Notes: generated by a model from the letters alone, not told the origin. DNA of 64,000 nt from Aliidongia sp035943795 (GCF_035943795.1 NZ_DASZBY010000053.1:1-64000), one strand, 5' to 3'; counted from the stretch's first letter, positions 17,317-26,771 are shown. Numbers and translations: made by a program.

Positions 17317-17376
17317 ATCGCATAAAACCTTGACTGCGAGATCCTGCAGCCATATTTATGCGATATGGTACAAAAA
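17305..17376. promoter_or_regulatory. TetR operator: 22-bp perfect inverted repeat flanking the promoter
   Basis: The arm 17305-17326 (core TTTTTGTACCATATCG) is repeated in perfect inverse at 17355-17376, with 28 bases between. Within the spacer TTGACT at 17330-17335 and TATTTA at 17353-17358 are 17 bases apart and form a plausible plus-strand promoter. One arm covers the tetR start codon, the other the -10 region and transcript start of the efflux genes. Each arm contains the smaller element TACCATATCGCATAA, which may be the half of a larger site bound by two dimers. Confidence 0.7.
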
Positions 17377-17447
17377 TCAATAGGGACGAAGAGCCGCAAC
17401 GCCGCTCGATTTCGGCCCTCGTTCCCACTGTCGTGGCAGGTCGTGAG

Positions 17448-18575
17448 ATGGACACGCAACTCGATGGAATAATCGGTCGGCCGATACCCGCATCGACCGC
17501 CGTCATGCCCGGAAGAACGCTTGGAGATCGGCTACGCCGGCCGCTGCTGTTCGCGTTCCCGATCGTGCTGGCTGCGGCCGCCGCTGCCGGGTATGTCGCA
17601 GACGAACCTTATGTCTCGACCAACGACGCCTTCGTCCGGGCGGCAAAGGATTCCGTCAATGCCCGGGTTTCCGGCCAGGTCGTCGACATCGCCGTCGAGG
17701 ACAATCAGCGCGTGCGCAAGGGACAGCTGTTGTTCCGGATCGATCCGGCGCCCTACCAGATTGCGGTCGAGCAGGCGGTCGCGAGCCTGGGTAGTGCGCG
17801 CCTCGAAATCGACGGGCTGAAGGCGAAATATCGCCAGCAACAGGCCGAGCTGCAGTCGGCCAAGGATTCGACCAGCTTTTACGAGCACGAGTACGATCGC
17901 AAGAAGGTCCTGGTTGCTTCCGAATTCACCTCGCGGGCGGTCTACGAGCGGGCCGAGACCGACCTCAAGATCGCCCGCCAGACCATCGCGTCCGTCGAAC
18001 AGCAGATTGCCGGCACCGTCGCGGCCTTGAACGGCGATCCCGCCATCGACGTCGACCGCCACCCGACCGTGCGCGCGGCCAAGGCCCGGCTCGACCGGGC
18101 GCAGCTCGATCTCTCCTATGCGCAGGTGCTGGCGCCCGACGACGGCATCGTGACCAAGGTCGACGACCTGCAGGTTGGCGACTACGTCAGTCCGGGCGCC
18201 CCCCTGTTCTCGCTGTTGTCGAGCCGGCACATCTGGATCGAGGCGAATTTCCGCGAGACGGACCTGACCCACATGCGGCCGGGCCAGGTGGCGACGATCG
18301 ACGTGGATGCCTACCCGGGCAGCCCCATCAGGGCACATGTCGTCAGCATGAGCCCAGGCACCGGATCGGACTTCGCGGTTCTGCCGCCCGAGAACGCGAC
18401 CGGCAACTGGGTAAAGGTCGTCCAGCGCCTGCCGGTGCGCCTCGAGCTCGACGAGATCGACCCGAACCGGCCACTATTCTCCGGCATCAGCGTGACGGCA
18501 CGCATCGACACTGGCTATCGTCGCACGTTGCGCCATCCGCTCCAGGCGGTGCTGGCGACGGAAATGGCCAAATGA
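17448..18575 (+). CDS. emrA: HlyD/EmrA-type membrane fusion protein of a multidrug efflux system
   Basis: 375 residues from the ATG at 17448. An in-frame ATG at 17358 lies inside the operator arm and gives a low-quality 30-residue extension, so it is rejected. One membrane anchor (residues 27-49, PLLFAFPIVLAAAAAAGYV) is followed by the lipoyl-like half (EPYVSTNDAFVRAAKDSVNARVSG), a coiled-coil hairpin (roughly 105-190) and the second lipoyl half (GIVTKVDDLQVGDYVSPG). It links the inner-membrane pump to an outer-membrane channel. It overlaps the pump gene by four bases. No outer-membrane factor gene is in the cluster. Confidence 0.9.
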   Translation: MDTQLDGIIGRPIPASTAVMPGRTLGDRLRRPLLFAFPIVLAAAAAAGYVADEPYVSTNDAFVRAAKDSVNARVSGQVVDIAVEDNQRVRKGQLLFRIDPAPYQIAVEQAVASLGSARLEIDGLKAKYRQQQAELQSAKDSTSFYEHEYDRKKVLVASEFTSRAVYERAETDLKIARQTIASVEQQIAGTVAALNGDPAIDVDRHPTVRAAKARLDRAQLDLSYAQVLAPDDGIVTKVDDLQVGDYVSPGAPLFSLLSSRHIWIEANFRETDLTHMRPGQVATIDVDAYPGSPIRAHVVSMSPGTGSDFAVLPPENATGNWVKVVQRLPVRLELDEIDPNRPLFSGISVTARIDTGYRRTLRHPLQAVLATEMAK

Positions 18576-20050
18576 GCGCCGCTCCCGCGTCCGGCAGCCA
18601 TCGCGCGATCACGGTCGCGGCCCTGATGGCGACCTATATGCAGGCGGTCAACATCTCGCTGCCGAACGCAGCCCTGCCGCACATGCAGGGCATGCTCTCG
18701 ATGGCCAACGACGAGGTCGGCTGGGCATTTTCCTCCTATATCGCCGCGAGCGTCGTCGTAATGCCGATGACGCGCTGGCTCGCAGGGCGCTATGGCCGGA
18801 AGGCGGTCTACCAGGTGTCCCTCGCCATCTTCGCGCTGGGCCTCGTGCTCGACACGCTGGCGACGACGCCCGCCCAGTTCGTGCTCGCCCGGGTCCTCCA
18901 GGGGATGGCGAGCGGCCCGCTTGCCCCCTTGTCGCTCGCGATCCTGCTCGACCTGCTGCCGCCGACACGCCATGCCCGGGTCAACCTGATCTGGACGGTG
19001 AGCGGACTGCTCGGCATCTGCAGCGGACCGGGCATCGGCGGCTGGCTCAGCGAATATCACGGCTGGCAGTCCATCTTCTATTTCAGCCTGCCGATGACCG
19101 GCTTCATCTTCCTGACGATGGTGCTGTCCCTGCCCGAGAAGCGGGCGGAAAAGAACCCACCTTTCGATTTCTTCGGCCTCGCGGCCTTCTCGCTCGGCAT
19201 GACCGGCCTGCAGATGCTGCTCGATCGCAGCGAGCGCCTGGAATGGTTCGCCTCGCCCGAGATCTGGGCCGAAGCGCTCGCCTCGGCGTCGGGGTTCTAC
19301 CTCTTCCTCGTCCATGTCGTGACGACGAAAGTGCATTTTCTCGACAAGGCACTGTTCAAGGACCGCAATTTCGTCCTCTCGGCGATCATGTTCTTCGCCG
19401 TCGGCTTCGTCCTGCTGCCGACCCTGGCCTTGACCTCGCCAATGCTCGAGGAATTGCTCGACTATCCGGTCGACACCACCGGCTACATGGCGATCCCGCG
19501 CGGCGTGGCACTCGCGGGCGCGCTGGTGCTGATGAAGTTCGTTCCGGCGCGCCTCGACAACCGGCTGGTCCTGCTCGGCGGCATGGCGCCCGTGATCTAT
19601 GCCAATTGGCAGATGCTCGGCTATTCGCCGGCGATGGATTGGCGGCCAGTGGTCGCGACGGGCGTGTTCCAAGGCGCGGGCCTGGGCATCCTGATGCCGG
19701 CGCTCTCCAGGGCGGCATTCGGCACGCTCGATCCGAAGCTCCGCCCGGAAGGCACCGCGCTCTTCAACCTGTCGCGCCTCTATGGCAGCACGATCGGCAT
19801 CGCCGTCGTCCAGATCTTCTTCTACGACAACACCCAGGCCATTCACCTGGCGCTCGCCAAGGGGCTCACCCCCTATCGCGCCGCCGCCCACGCCGCCGGC
19901 ACCATCTCCCGGCAAGCTTTGGCCGCGCTCAACGAAACCATCACCGGTCAGGCGGCGGTCGTCGCGATCATCGACCAGTTCAAGATCCTGATGATCGTCA
20001 TGCTGCTCGTGAGCCCGCTCGTCCTGTTTCTCCGCAAGCCCGCCCGATGA
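18572..20050 (+). CDS. emrB: EmrB-type MFS multidrug transporter (DHA2, 14 TM)
   Basis: 492 residues with a DHA2 pattern: MATYMQAVNISLPNAALPHM in helix 1 (the usual LDxTIVNVALP region), the motif-A loop RWLAGRYGRK after helix 2, LARVLQGMASGPLAP in helix 4 and GPGIGGWLSEYHGWQSIFYF as motif C. It is a proton-driven exporter in the inner membrane working with the preceding membrane fusion protein. The gene starts four bases inside emrA. Controlled in all likelihood by the divergent TetR. Confidence 0.9.
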   Translation: MSAAPASGSHRAITVAALMATYMQAVNISLPNAALPHMQGMLSMANDEVGWAFSSYIAASVVVMPMTRWLAGRYGRKAVYQVSLAIFALGLVLDTLATTPAQFVLARVLQGMASGPLAPLSLAILLDLLPPTRHARVNLIWTVSGLLGICSGPGIGGWLSEYHGWQSIFYFSLPMTGFIFLTMVLSLPEKRAEKNPPFDFFGLAAFSLGMTGLQMLLDRSERLEWFASPEIWAEALASASGFYLFLVHVVTTKVHFLDKALFKDRNFVLSAIMFFAVGFVLLPTLALTSPMLEELLDYPVDTTGYMAIPRGVALAGALVLMKFVPARLDNRLVLLGGMAPVIYANWQMLGYSPAMDWRPVVATGVFQGAGLGILMPALSRAAFGTLDPKLRPEGTALFNLSRLYGSTIGIAVVQIFFYDNTQAIHLALAKGLTPYRAAAHAAGTISRQALAALNETITGQAAVVAIIDQFKILMIVMLLVSPLVLFLRKPAR

Positions 20051-20091
20051 CGATGAACCGAGATCCTCCGGGCTCAGACAAGGAGCATAAG

Positions 20092-21042
20092 ATGGCCACC
20101 CCCGACACGCTTCGCTACACGACGATCCCGCTCGCCCACGGCACCGGCGCCATGCCGGCGCTCGGGTTCGGCACGCTGATCCCCGATCCCGTCGCGACCA
20201 GGCAGGCGACCAAGGACGCTTTGGAGGCAGGGTTCCGGCATCTCGACTGCTCCGAGCGCTACCGCAACGAAAGCGCCGTCGGCGAGGCGATGCAGGAGGT
20301 GTTCGAAGCCGGGAAGATCCGGCGGGAGGACGTCTTCGTCACCACCAAGCTATGGAACAACAACCATCGCCGGGAGCGGGTGCTGCCTGCCTTCGAGGCC
20401 AGCCTGCGGCGGCTGCAGCTCGACTATGTCGATTGCTATCTCATCCATACCCCGTTCGCCTTCCAGCCCGGCGACGAGCAGGACCCGCGGGACGAACATG
20501 GACAGGTCGTCTATGACCCCGGCGTGACCTTGGCGGAAACGTGGCGGGCGCTGGAGCGCCTGGTGGACGATGGTCGCTGCAGGTCGATCGGCCTGTCGGA
20601 CGTCGGTTTGGAGCAGTTGAAGGAGATCGTCGCGATCGCGCGGATCAAGCCGGCCGTGGTGCAGGTCGAATCTCATCCCTATCTTCCCGAGTGGGAACTC
20701 CTCGACTTTTGCCGGCAGCAGGGGATAGTCGTACTGGCCTTTGCCGCGCTGGGACATGCGATGGAGCCGAAAGTTACGGAAGACCCGGTCATTGCCGCCA
20801 TTGCCCGGCGTGTCGACCAGACGCCGGCGCAGGTTGCGCTCGCCTGGGCCGTGCAACGCGGCACCGCCCTGCTGACCACCTCGACCTCCCCTCGCCATAT
20901 CCAGGAGAATTTCGAGATCTCGACCCTGCCTGACGACGCGATGCAGGAGATCCGTGACGGTGTCACGACGAGAGTCCGCTTCAACGCAGTGGTCGAGACC
21001 GGCGTGCCGGGATTCATTCCTCGGAGCAAGCGACCTGAATGA
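20092..21042 (+). CDS. Aldo/keto reductase
   Basis: 316 residues from the ATG at 20092, preceded by AAGGAG seven bases away. NAD(P)H-dependent reduction of aldehydes or ketones. The tetrad of the family is visible: Asp and Tyr in FRHLDCSERYRNESAVG, Lys in VTTKLWNNN and His in DYVDCYLIHTP. A TIM-barrel length and the PAVVQVESHPYLPEWELLDFC segment fit as well. It follows the efflux genes by 41 bases and precedes two more enzymes on the same strand, so it may belong to the same TetR-controlled transcript or start a detoxification or catabolic unit. Confidence 0.92.
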   Translation: MATPDTLRYTTIPLAHGTGAMPALGFGTLIPDPVATRQATKDALEAGFRHLDCSERYRNESAVGEAMQEVFEAGKIRREDVFVTTKLWNNNHRRERVLPAFEASLRRLQLDYVDCYLIHTPFAFQPGDEQDPRDEHGQVVYDPGVTLAETWRALERLVDDGRCRSIGLSDVGLEQLKEIVAIARIKPAVVQVESHPYLPEWELLDFCRQQGIVVLAFAALGHAMEPKVTEDPVIAAIARRVDQTPAQVALAWAVQRGTALLTTSTSPRHIQENFEISTLPDDAMQEIRDGVTTRVRFNAVVETGVPGFIPRSKRPE

Positions 21043-21105
21043 TGTTTGGGTAAACACACCCTTTGGCCGCGATCCACGCGGCACCATGCACATGAGGAGA
21101 TCGTC

Positions 21106-22761
21106 ATGCCGAAAGGCGCTGACCTGCTGGTTGCGGCCCTTGAGAACGAGGGGGTGGATCGCATCTTCGGCATCCCGGGCGAAGAGAACCTGGACGTCGT
21201 CGAGGCGCTGAGCAAATCTTCGATCGAACTCGTCCTGACACGGCACGAACAGGCCGCCGCCTTCATGGCCGCGACCTACGGCAGGCTGACGGGCCGGCCC
21301 GGCGTGTGCCTGACCACACTGGGACCTGGCGCGCTCAACCTCACGACCGCGGCGGCCTATGCGCTGCTGGGCGCCATGCCGATGATCATGATCACCGGCC
21401 AGAAGGGCATCCTGTCGTCGCGGCAGGCGCAGTTCCAGATCGTCGACATGCTCGCGGTGATGAAGCCGCTGACCAAGCTGTCCCGCCAGATCGTCTCGCC
21501 CGCCACGATACCGACCATCGTACGCGAGGCGTTCCGCATCGCCGGGCAGGAGCGTCCGGGGCCGGTTCACCTGGAACTGCCGGAAGACATCGCGGCCGCC
21601 GAAACCGCCAACCCCGGCATGATCCCGCCCCACCCGGTCGAGATTCCGCTGGCGAGCGACGCCGCCCTCGACCGTGCGGCGGAACTCATCATGAGAGCGG
21701 AACGGCCGCTGGTCATGCTGGGTGCGGCGGCATCGCGGCCGCGCTCGAGTTCAGACCTCGCCCAGTTCGTCGTACGGTCGCGCATCCCCTATTTCACGAC
21801 GCAGATGGGCAAAGGCACGGTGCCGGGCGGCACCGAGCTCTACATGGGCACGGCGGCGCTGTCCGAGCGCGATTACGTGCACGAGGCGATCGAGCGGGCC
21901 GACCTGATCATCACCATCGGCCACGACACGATCGAGAAGCCGCCGTTCATCATGGGGGCGAAAGGCCCCCAAGTCGTGCACATCGGCTATCAGCCGGCGA
22001 GCGTCGAGCAGGTCTATTTCCCGCAGACCGAGGTCATCGGCGACCTGGGCCCGTCGCTCCGGCTCCTCGCCGACCGGGTGGCGGGCCGGATACCCCATGC
22101 CCAGGCCCTGCTGCCGCTGCGCGACGGCATCCTCAGCCGGATCGCCGCGCGGGCGACCGAAGACCGGCCGACGCCGCAGCGCCTCGTCCACGACATCCGC
22201 CAAGTCATGCCCCCGGACGGGATCCTCGCCCTCGACAACGGCATGTATAAGATCTGGTTCGCCCGCAACTACCGCACCCAGGTCGCCAACACGCTGCTGC
22301 TCGACAATGCGCTCGCCACCATGGGCGCCGGCCTGCCCTCGGCGATTATGGCGGCATTGCTCCATCCCGGGCGCCGTGTCATGGCGGTGTGCGGCGACGG
22401 CGGCTTCATGATGAACAGCCAGGAGCTGGAGACGGCCGTCCGGCTGAAGCTCGACCTGGTCGTGCTGGTCATCGAGGACCATGCCTACGGCATGATCCGC
22501 TGGAAGCAGGCGGTCGACGGTTTCGCCGACTTCGGCATGACCTTCGACAACCCGGACTTCGTGAAATATGCCGAAGCTTATGGCGCCAAGGGAACGCGGG
22601 TGACCGCGATCGGAGAGTTGCGGCCGGCGCTCGAGGCGGCCTTCACCGGCGGGGGCGTCCATCTCGTCGTCGTGCCGATCGATTATTCGGAAAACAAGCG
22701 GGTCCTCGTCGACGAGCTGCAGCAGCGGCTGCCCGTGACCCCGGAGGATGACCATGTCTGA
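21106..22761 (+). CDS. TPP-dependent enzyme, acetolactate synthase-like
   Basis: 551 residues from the ATG at 21106 (GAGGAG upstream). It shows the three-domain thiamine-diphosphate enzyme layout: N-terminal Pyr domain with GIPGEENLDVVEAL and the catalytic Glu in LTRHEQAAAFMA, central domain, and C-terminal PP domain with GDGGFMMNSQELETAV. The residue that is normally Asn in the TPP/Mg site is replaced in VIEDHAYGMIRWKQ, as in other members of this subgroup. Reaction: probably decarboxylating condensation of 2-oxoacids; a dedicated biosynthetic role is unlikely because no small subunit gene follows. It overlaps the aldehyde dehydrogenase gene by 14 bases. Confidence 0.82.
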   Translation: MPKGADLLVAALENEGVDRIFGIPGEENLDVVEALSKSSIELVLTRHEQAAAFMAATYGRLTGRPGVCLTTLGPGALNLTTAAAYALLGAMPMIMITGQKGILSSRQAQFQIVDMLAVMKPLTKLSRQIVSPATIPTIVREAFRIAGQERPGPVHLELPEDIAAAETANPGMIPPHPVEIPLASDAALDRAAELIMRAERPLVMLGAAASRPRSSSDLAQFVVRSRIPYFTTQMGKGTVPGGTELYMGTAALSERDYVHEAIERADLIITIGHDTIEKPPFIMGAKGPQVVHIGYQPASVEQVYFPQTEVIGDLGPSLRLLADRVAGRIPHAQALLPLRDGILSRIAARATEDRPTPQRLVHDIRQVMPPDGILALDNGMYKIWFARNYRTQVANTLLLDNALATMGAGLPSAIMAALLHPGRRVMAVCGDGGFMMNSQELETAVRLKLDLVVLVIEDHAYGMIRWKQAVDGFADFGMTFDNPDFVKYAEAYGAKGTRVTAIGELRPALEAAFTGGGVHLVVVPIDYSENKRVLVDELQQRLPVTPEDDHV

Positions 22762-24145
22762 CCGGTATCAGGTCGTGCAGGCTTTCGACCGCGCCCTCGT
22801 CAGGGAAATCCCGACCGACGATGCCAAGGCGCTCGAGGCCAAGCTTGCAACCGCCGCCCGGACGCTGCGGACGCGCGACGCGTGGCTGAAGCCCCATCAG
22901 CGCGGCGCCATCCTGCAGCGCGCCGCCGGCCTGCTGGAGCAGCGGCAGCAGGTGTTCGCCAAGCTCATCGCGCAAGAGGGCGGCAAGCCGCTCACCGATG
23001 CGCGGGTCGAAGCGGCCCGTGCCGTGGACGGCCTGCGCGATGCCGCGGAAGAGCTGCGCAATTTCGCCGGGCGCGAGATCCCGATGGGCCTGACACCGGC
23101 AAGCGATGGGCGGTGGGCCTTCACGACCAAGGAACCGATCGGGATCGTGGCCGCCATCTCGGCGTTCAATCACCCGCTCAACCTGATCATCCACCAGGTG
23201 GCCCCGGCGATCGCCGTCGGCTGCCCGGTGATCGTAAAGCCGGCGGCACCGACCCCGCTATGCTGCCTGGAACTCGTGGCGCTGCTGCACGAGGCCGGCC
23301 TGCCCGACGGCTGGTGCCAGACCCTGATCACCGGGGACAACGCGTTGGCGGAACGGCTCGCGACCGATCCGCGCATCGCGTTCCTCAGCTTCATCGGCTC
23401 CGCCCGGGTCGGCTGGTCGCTCCGCAGCAAGCTCGCCCCCGGCGCCCGCTGCGCGCTTGAGCATGGCGGGGCGGCACCCGTGATCGTCGATCGCAGCGCG
23501 CACCTTCAGTCGATCATCGAGCCGATCGTGAAGGGCGGCTACTACCATGCCGGACAGGTCTGCGTTTCCGTCCAGCGCATCTTCGTCCATGAGAACATCA
23601 AGGCGGAATTCGTCGATCGGCTGTCGGCCCGGGTCGCGGCCTTGCACGTCGGCGATCCGCTGCTGCCGGAAACGGAGGTCGGGCCGTTGATCCTGCCGCG
23701 CGAGGCGGATCGCGTGGCGTCCTGGATCGAAGAGGCGGTGGCCGGCGGCGGGCGACTGATCGGCGGCGGCCGCCTGTCCCCGACGACGCTCAAGCCGGCG
23801 ATCCTGCTCGAGCCGCCGGGCGACGCCAAGGTCTCGCAGCTCGAAGTCTTCGGCCCGCTGACCTGCGTCTACGGGTTTCGCGAGCTCGACCAGGCGATCG
23901 ACATCGCCAATTCCCTGCCGGTCGCCTTCCAGGCAAGCGTGTTCTCGAGCGAGATCGGCCCCGCCCTCCGCGCCGCCCGGCGCCTCGACGCCGCCGCGGT
24001 CATGATCAACGACCACACCGCGTTCCGCACCGACTGGATGCCGTTCGCGGGTCGCCGCCAATCCGGCTATGGCGTCGGCGGCATTCCCTGGACCATGCAG
24101 GAAATGGCCCAGGAGAAGATGCTGGTGCTGAAGCACGACGGGTAG
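22748..24145 (+). CDS. NAD(P)-dependent aldehyde dehydrogenase
   Basis: 465 residues (start ATG 22748, or ATG 22754). ISAFNHPLNLIIHQVAPAIA and the PVIVKPAAPTPL strand form the cofactor site; Glu in CALEHGGAAPVIV and the catalytic Cys in YYHAGQVCVSVQR are in place; EVFGPLTCVYGF and FQASVFSS complete the family pattern. It resembles lactaldehyde/phosphonoacetaldehyde dehydrogenases of the short (~470 residue) group. The overlap with the TPP enzyme means coupled translation, and the pair suggests oxidation of an aldehyde released or formed by that enzyme. Confidence 0.92.
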   Translation: MTMSDRYQVVQAFDRALVREIPTDDAKALEAKLATAARTLRTRDAWLKPHQRGAILQRAAGLLEQRQQVFAKLIAQEGGKPLTDARVEAARAVDGLRDAAEELRNFAGREIPMGLTPASDGRWAFTTKEPIGIVAAISAFNHPLNLIIHQVAPAIAVGCPVIVKPAAPTPLCCLELVALLHEAGLPDGWCQTLITGDNALAERLATDPRIAFLSFIGSARVGWSLRSKLAPGARCALEHGGAAPVIVDRSAHLQSIIEPIVKGGYYHAGQVCVSVQRIFVHENIKAEFVDRLSARVAALHVGDPLLPETEVGPLILPREADRVASWIEEAVAGGGRLIGGGRLSPTTLKPAILLEPPGDAKVSQLEVFGPLTCVYGFRELDQAIDIANSLPVAFQASVFSSEIGPALRAARRLDAAAVMINDHTAFRTDWMPFAGRRQSGYGVGGIPWTMQEMAQEKMLVLKHDG

Positions 24146-24172
24146 GCAGCTCCGGGACGGCCTGATGGGACC

Positions 24173-24236
24173 CAGGCAGCACTCCGCGTCATCAACGCCA
24201 GACGCGGCGAGCGGTCGTCGGAGCGGAGGGTGCCTG
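24173..24236. terminator. Imperfect long hairpin between convergent genes
   Basis: CAGGCA-GCA-CTCCG at 24173-24186 can pair with CGGAG-GG-TGCCTG at 24224-24236 across a 37-base loop, in the gap between convergent stop codons. Termination is inferred only from position; the internal mismatch and long loop make it weak. Confidence 0.25.
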
Positions 24237-24237
24237 C

Positions 24238-24855
24238 CTAAATCTTCAAAAGCTCCCGCGCGAGCGCCGCCGGCAACTCCTCCGGCGTGGCCAGATGCAC
24301 CACGCCATCGACGCGGGCGGCACCGGCGAGACCGAAGACGCGTTTGCCGAGGCGAAGGCCGAGTGCAACTTCCGACAAGGTGCCATGGCTGTCGCCAACC
24401 GCGATCAGACAGGCGCCGGCCTGGGCGATGACGGCATTGCGCGCCTCGCCGATGCCGGTCGCGATCGCGACGGTGACGAACCGATTGGCCTGGGTCGGAT
24501 CACCGTGCGGCAGCAATCCGATGGCGATGCCGCCGACAGCAGCTGCCCCGCGCGCCGCCCCCTCCATGACACCCTGCCGGCCGCCGCACAGCACGGCCAG
24601 GCCCATTTGGCCGACGATGGCCCCGGCCTCGGCCGCGATCGCAACTTGCTCCGCCGTCGCCTCGTTCGGGCCGATGATGCCGATCGGGGCCTTCAGCGGA
24701 TGGCCGCTCTCGCGCTGCAGCCACTGGAGCGCCTGGATCGGATCGGCCGGTTCCGCTTCAGCCGGCAACGATGCCGCTTGCCAGTTGCGGGTTGCCGGCA
24801 TGTAGGCGCGGCCGTCGTGGAACAGGATGCTGCGTGGGCGGTCAAGGACGAACAT
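24238..24855 (-). CDS. LOG/TIGR00725-like SLOG-domain protein
   Basis: 205 residues. The Rossmann-like SLOG core is plain: PIGIIGPNEATAEQV at the first strand, GLAVLCGGRQGVMEGAARGA as the nucleotide loop, and GIGEARNAVIAQAGACLIAVGDSHGTLSEVALGLRLGKRV as the conserved end. Proteins of this group bind nucleotide-type ligands; relatives hydrolyse cytokinin-type nucleotides. An N-terminal ~50 residues carry no clear motif. Its start overlaps the upstream permease gene by 14 bases, making it the last gene of the ABC operon, so its ligand may be related to the transported compound. Confidence 0.82.
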   Translation of the reverse strand: MFVLDRPRSILFHDGRAYMPATRNWQAASLPAEAEPADPIQALQWLQRESGHPLKAPIGIIGPNEATAEQVAIAAEAGAIVGQMGLAVLCGGRQGVMEGAARGAAAVGGIAIGLLPHGDPTQANRFVTVAIATGIGEARNAVIAQAGACLIAVGDSHGTLSEVALGLRLGKRVFGLAGAARVDGVVHLATPEELPAALARELLKI

Positions 24856-25675
24856 GGCGATCCTCGGTACGGGCCGACGCGATCTCGGCGACGGTCATGA
24901 TGAGCGAGCAGACGACGAGCAGCACGAGCGAGGTCGCCGCGGCCAGCGCGAAATCCGTGCCGGCGTCGGAGACCATACCGTAGAGCCGGAGCGGCAGGAT
25001 GTTGATCTGGGTCCCGACCAGGGCCAGCGCCGTCCCATAGGTGCCGACGGCGACGGCCCAGACCAGGCAGAAGGCCCCGAACACGGTCGGCGCGACCTGG
25101 GGCGCCAGGATGTCCGCGAGCGCCCGGAACCGGCCGGCGCCCAGCGACTGCGCCGCCTGCAACTGCCGTTCGTCGAAATTGACCAGCACCGGCAGCAGCA
25201 CCAGCACGACCCGTGGCGAGAGGTAATACACATAGGCCAGCACCAGCCCGGCCGGCCCGTAAAGGAACGAGGCGACCACAGCCGGATCGGCGCCGAGCCG
25301 AGCCAGCAGCAGGGTCACGAACCCGGCGCGCCCCAGCACCAGGATGAAGCCGTAGGCGACGATCAGGCCGGAGAAGGTGAGCGGCAGGGCCACCAAGACC
25401 TGGATCAGCGCCCGGGTACGCGGCGCCATGCGCGCCATGTAGAGCGCCACCGGTACGGCCACCACGACCGCCACCATGGCGGCGGCGATGCCCAGCAGCA
25501 CCGAGCGCCAGAGCGCGTCCAGCAACCCACCGTCGGCGAAGAAGCGGGCGACGGCACCCTCGCGCGTCGCCTCGATCAGCACCGCACCCAAGGGCAGCAG
25601 GAAGAATAATGCGAGCACCACCAGCCCCGGCGAAGCCAGGGCCAGCAGGCGCCCGCGCGTTTCGGTCAGTCTCAT
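24842..25675 (-). CDS. ABC transporter permease (Fe3+/phosphonate/spermidine type)
   Basis: 277 residues from the ATG at 25675 (MRLTETRGRLLALASPG). Six hydrophobic segments and an EAA loop reading RQLQAAQSLGAGRFRALADILAP. SGLIVAYGFILVLGRAGFV is typical for permeases of the ThiP/FbpB/PhnU group. It lies between the binding-protein gene and the LOG gene and pairs with the permease at 27812-28579. Confidence 0.88.
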   Translation of the reverse strand: MRLTETRGRLLALASPGLVVLALFFLLPLGAVLIEATREGAVARFFADGGLLDALWRSVLLGIAAAMVAVVVAVPVALYMARMAPRTRALIQVLVALPLTFSGLIVAYGFILVLGRAGFVTLLLARLGADPAVVASFLYGPAGLVLAYVYYLSPRVVLVLLPVLVNFDERQLQAAQSLGAGRFRALADILAPQVAPTVFGAFCLVWAVAVGTYGTALALVGTQINILPLRLYGMVSDAGTDFALAAATSLVLLVVCSLIMTVAEIASARTEDRHVRP

Positions 25676-25688
25676 CGGGTCGGCCGCT

Positions 25689-26771
25689 TCACTGGCCGAG
25701 CGCCGCCTTGGCCCAGCCGGCATCGACCTCGGCCTTCTTCGCCGCCGCCGCGGCGACGTCGAGCGGCTTCACCTGGGGTGCCGGCGGCAGCTTGGCCGCC
25801 ACGTCGGGTGCCAGTTGCACGCCCGGCACCGACGGCCGGACATAGCCCTGGGCGAAGATGCCCTGGCCCATGTCGGTCATGATGAAGTTGAGCCACAGCT
25901 TGGCGGCGTTCGGGTTCGGATCGTTCTTGACCAGGCTGATGCCGTAGGGGGCCGCGACCGACGCCTCGCTCGGGATCACCACCTCGACGTCATCGCCCAT
26001 ACCGTCGGCATATTTCGCTTTCAAGCCGTCGTTCTCGTAGGAGATCCAGATCGGAATCTCGCCCTTGACGAACTTGGCGTAGGGCGTGGTGCCCTCGACG
26101 CGCAGCACGTTGCCGGCCTTGTGCAGCTTCGCGAAATAATCGAAGCCGGGTGCGAGGTTGTTCATGTCGCCGCCCGCGCCGAAGTTGGCGGCGAAGCTCA
26201 TGACCTGGCCGACGCCCGTCGAGCGCGGATCCAGATAGACCACGTCGCCCTTGTATTCCGGCTTCAACAGATCGGCCCAGCCGTGCGGCACATTCTTGAC
26301 CAGCTTCTTGTTGACCAGAAAGGCGATGGTCAGCGTGTGGATGGTGAACCACTTGCCGTCCGGATCGCGGAACACGTCCGGCAGCTTCTCGAAATTCACC
26401 GGCTTGAACGGGGCGACCACGTCCTTCTTGATCGCATCGTAGGCGGAGGCCGCGAAGTAATAGGCCGTGTCGGCCTGCGGCCGGTTGCGCGCCTTGTCGA
26501 GTGCTACGACCGTCGCGCCCGAGCCGATGTCGTTGTAGGTGATCTCGACGTTCGGATAGCGCTTCTTGAACGCGGCGAACTCCGCGGCCCAGTTTGCCCA
26601 GGTCGGTCCGGTGTCGAACGAAACGACGATGCCCTCCTTCTGGGCCGCATCATAGAGCGTCTTCTCACCGCCATAGAGCTCGGGCAGGTCCGTCACGGTC
26701 TGGGCGAGGGCCGGGATCGAGATCGTCGGTATCGAGATCAGGACGGCGGCGGCAAGGATCAAACGCTTCAT
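25689..26771 (-). CDS. Periplasmic substrate-binding protein (AfuA/ThiB/AEP type)
   Basis: 360 residues with a signal peptide ending ALAQ near residue 24. The mature part has the family-1/6 pattern: TLYDAAQKEGIVVSFDT, FKKRYPNVEITYNDIGSG, and KNVPHGWADLLKPEYKGDVVYLDP, where WADLLKPEYKG is the hallmark of iron, thiamine, putrescine and aminoethylphosphonate binders. The C-terminal ~40 residues are rich in Ala, Lys and Pro (LPPAPQVKPLDVAAAAAKK). The ligand cannot be decided from sequence. It lies between the ATPase gene and the second permease gene. Confidence 0.88.
   Translation of the reverse strand: MKRLILAAAVLISIPTISIPALAQTVTDLPELYGGEKTLYDAAQKEGIVVSFDTGPTWANWAAEFAAFKKRYPNVEITYNDIGSGATVVALDKARNRPQADTAYYFAASAYDAIKKDVVAPFKPVNFEKLPDVFRDPDGKWFTIHTLTIAFLVNKKLVKNVPHGWADLLKPEYKGDVVYLDPRSTGVGQVMSFAANFGAGGDMNNLAPGFDYFAKLHKAGNVLRVEGTTPYAKFVKGEIPIWISYENDGLKAKYADGMGDDVEVVIPSEASVAAPYGISLVKNDPNPNAAKLWLNFIMTDMGQGIFAQGYVRPSVPGVQLAPDVAAKLPPAPQVKPLDVAAAAAKKAEVDAGWAKAALGQ

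Noticed and set aside
17358..17447. ATG at 17358 as start of the membrane fusion protein
   Set aside because: It lies in the operator arm at or before the likely transcript start and adds a residue stretch unlike the family.
19243..20091. Plus-strand frame extending the aldo/keto reductase upstream
   Set aside because: The extension lies in another frame of the emrB gene, is Arg/Pro-rich, and the ATG at 20092 has an ideal ribosome binding site.
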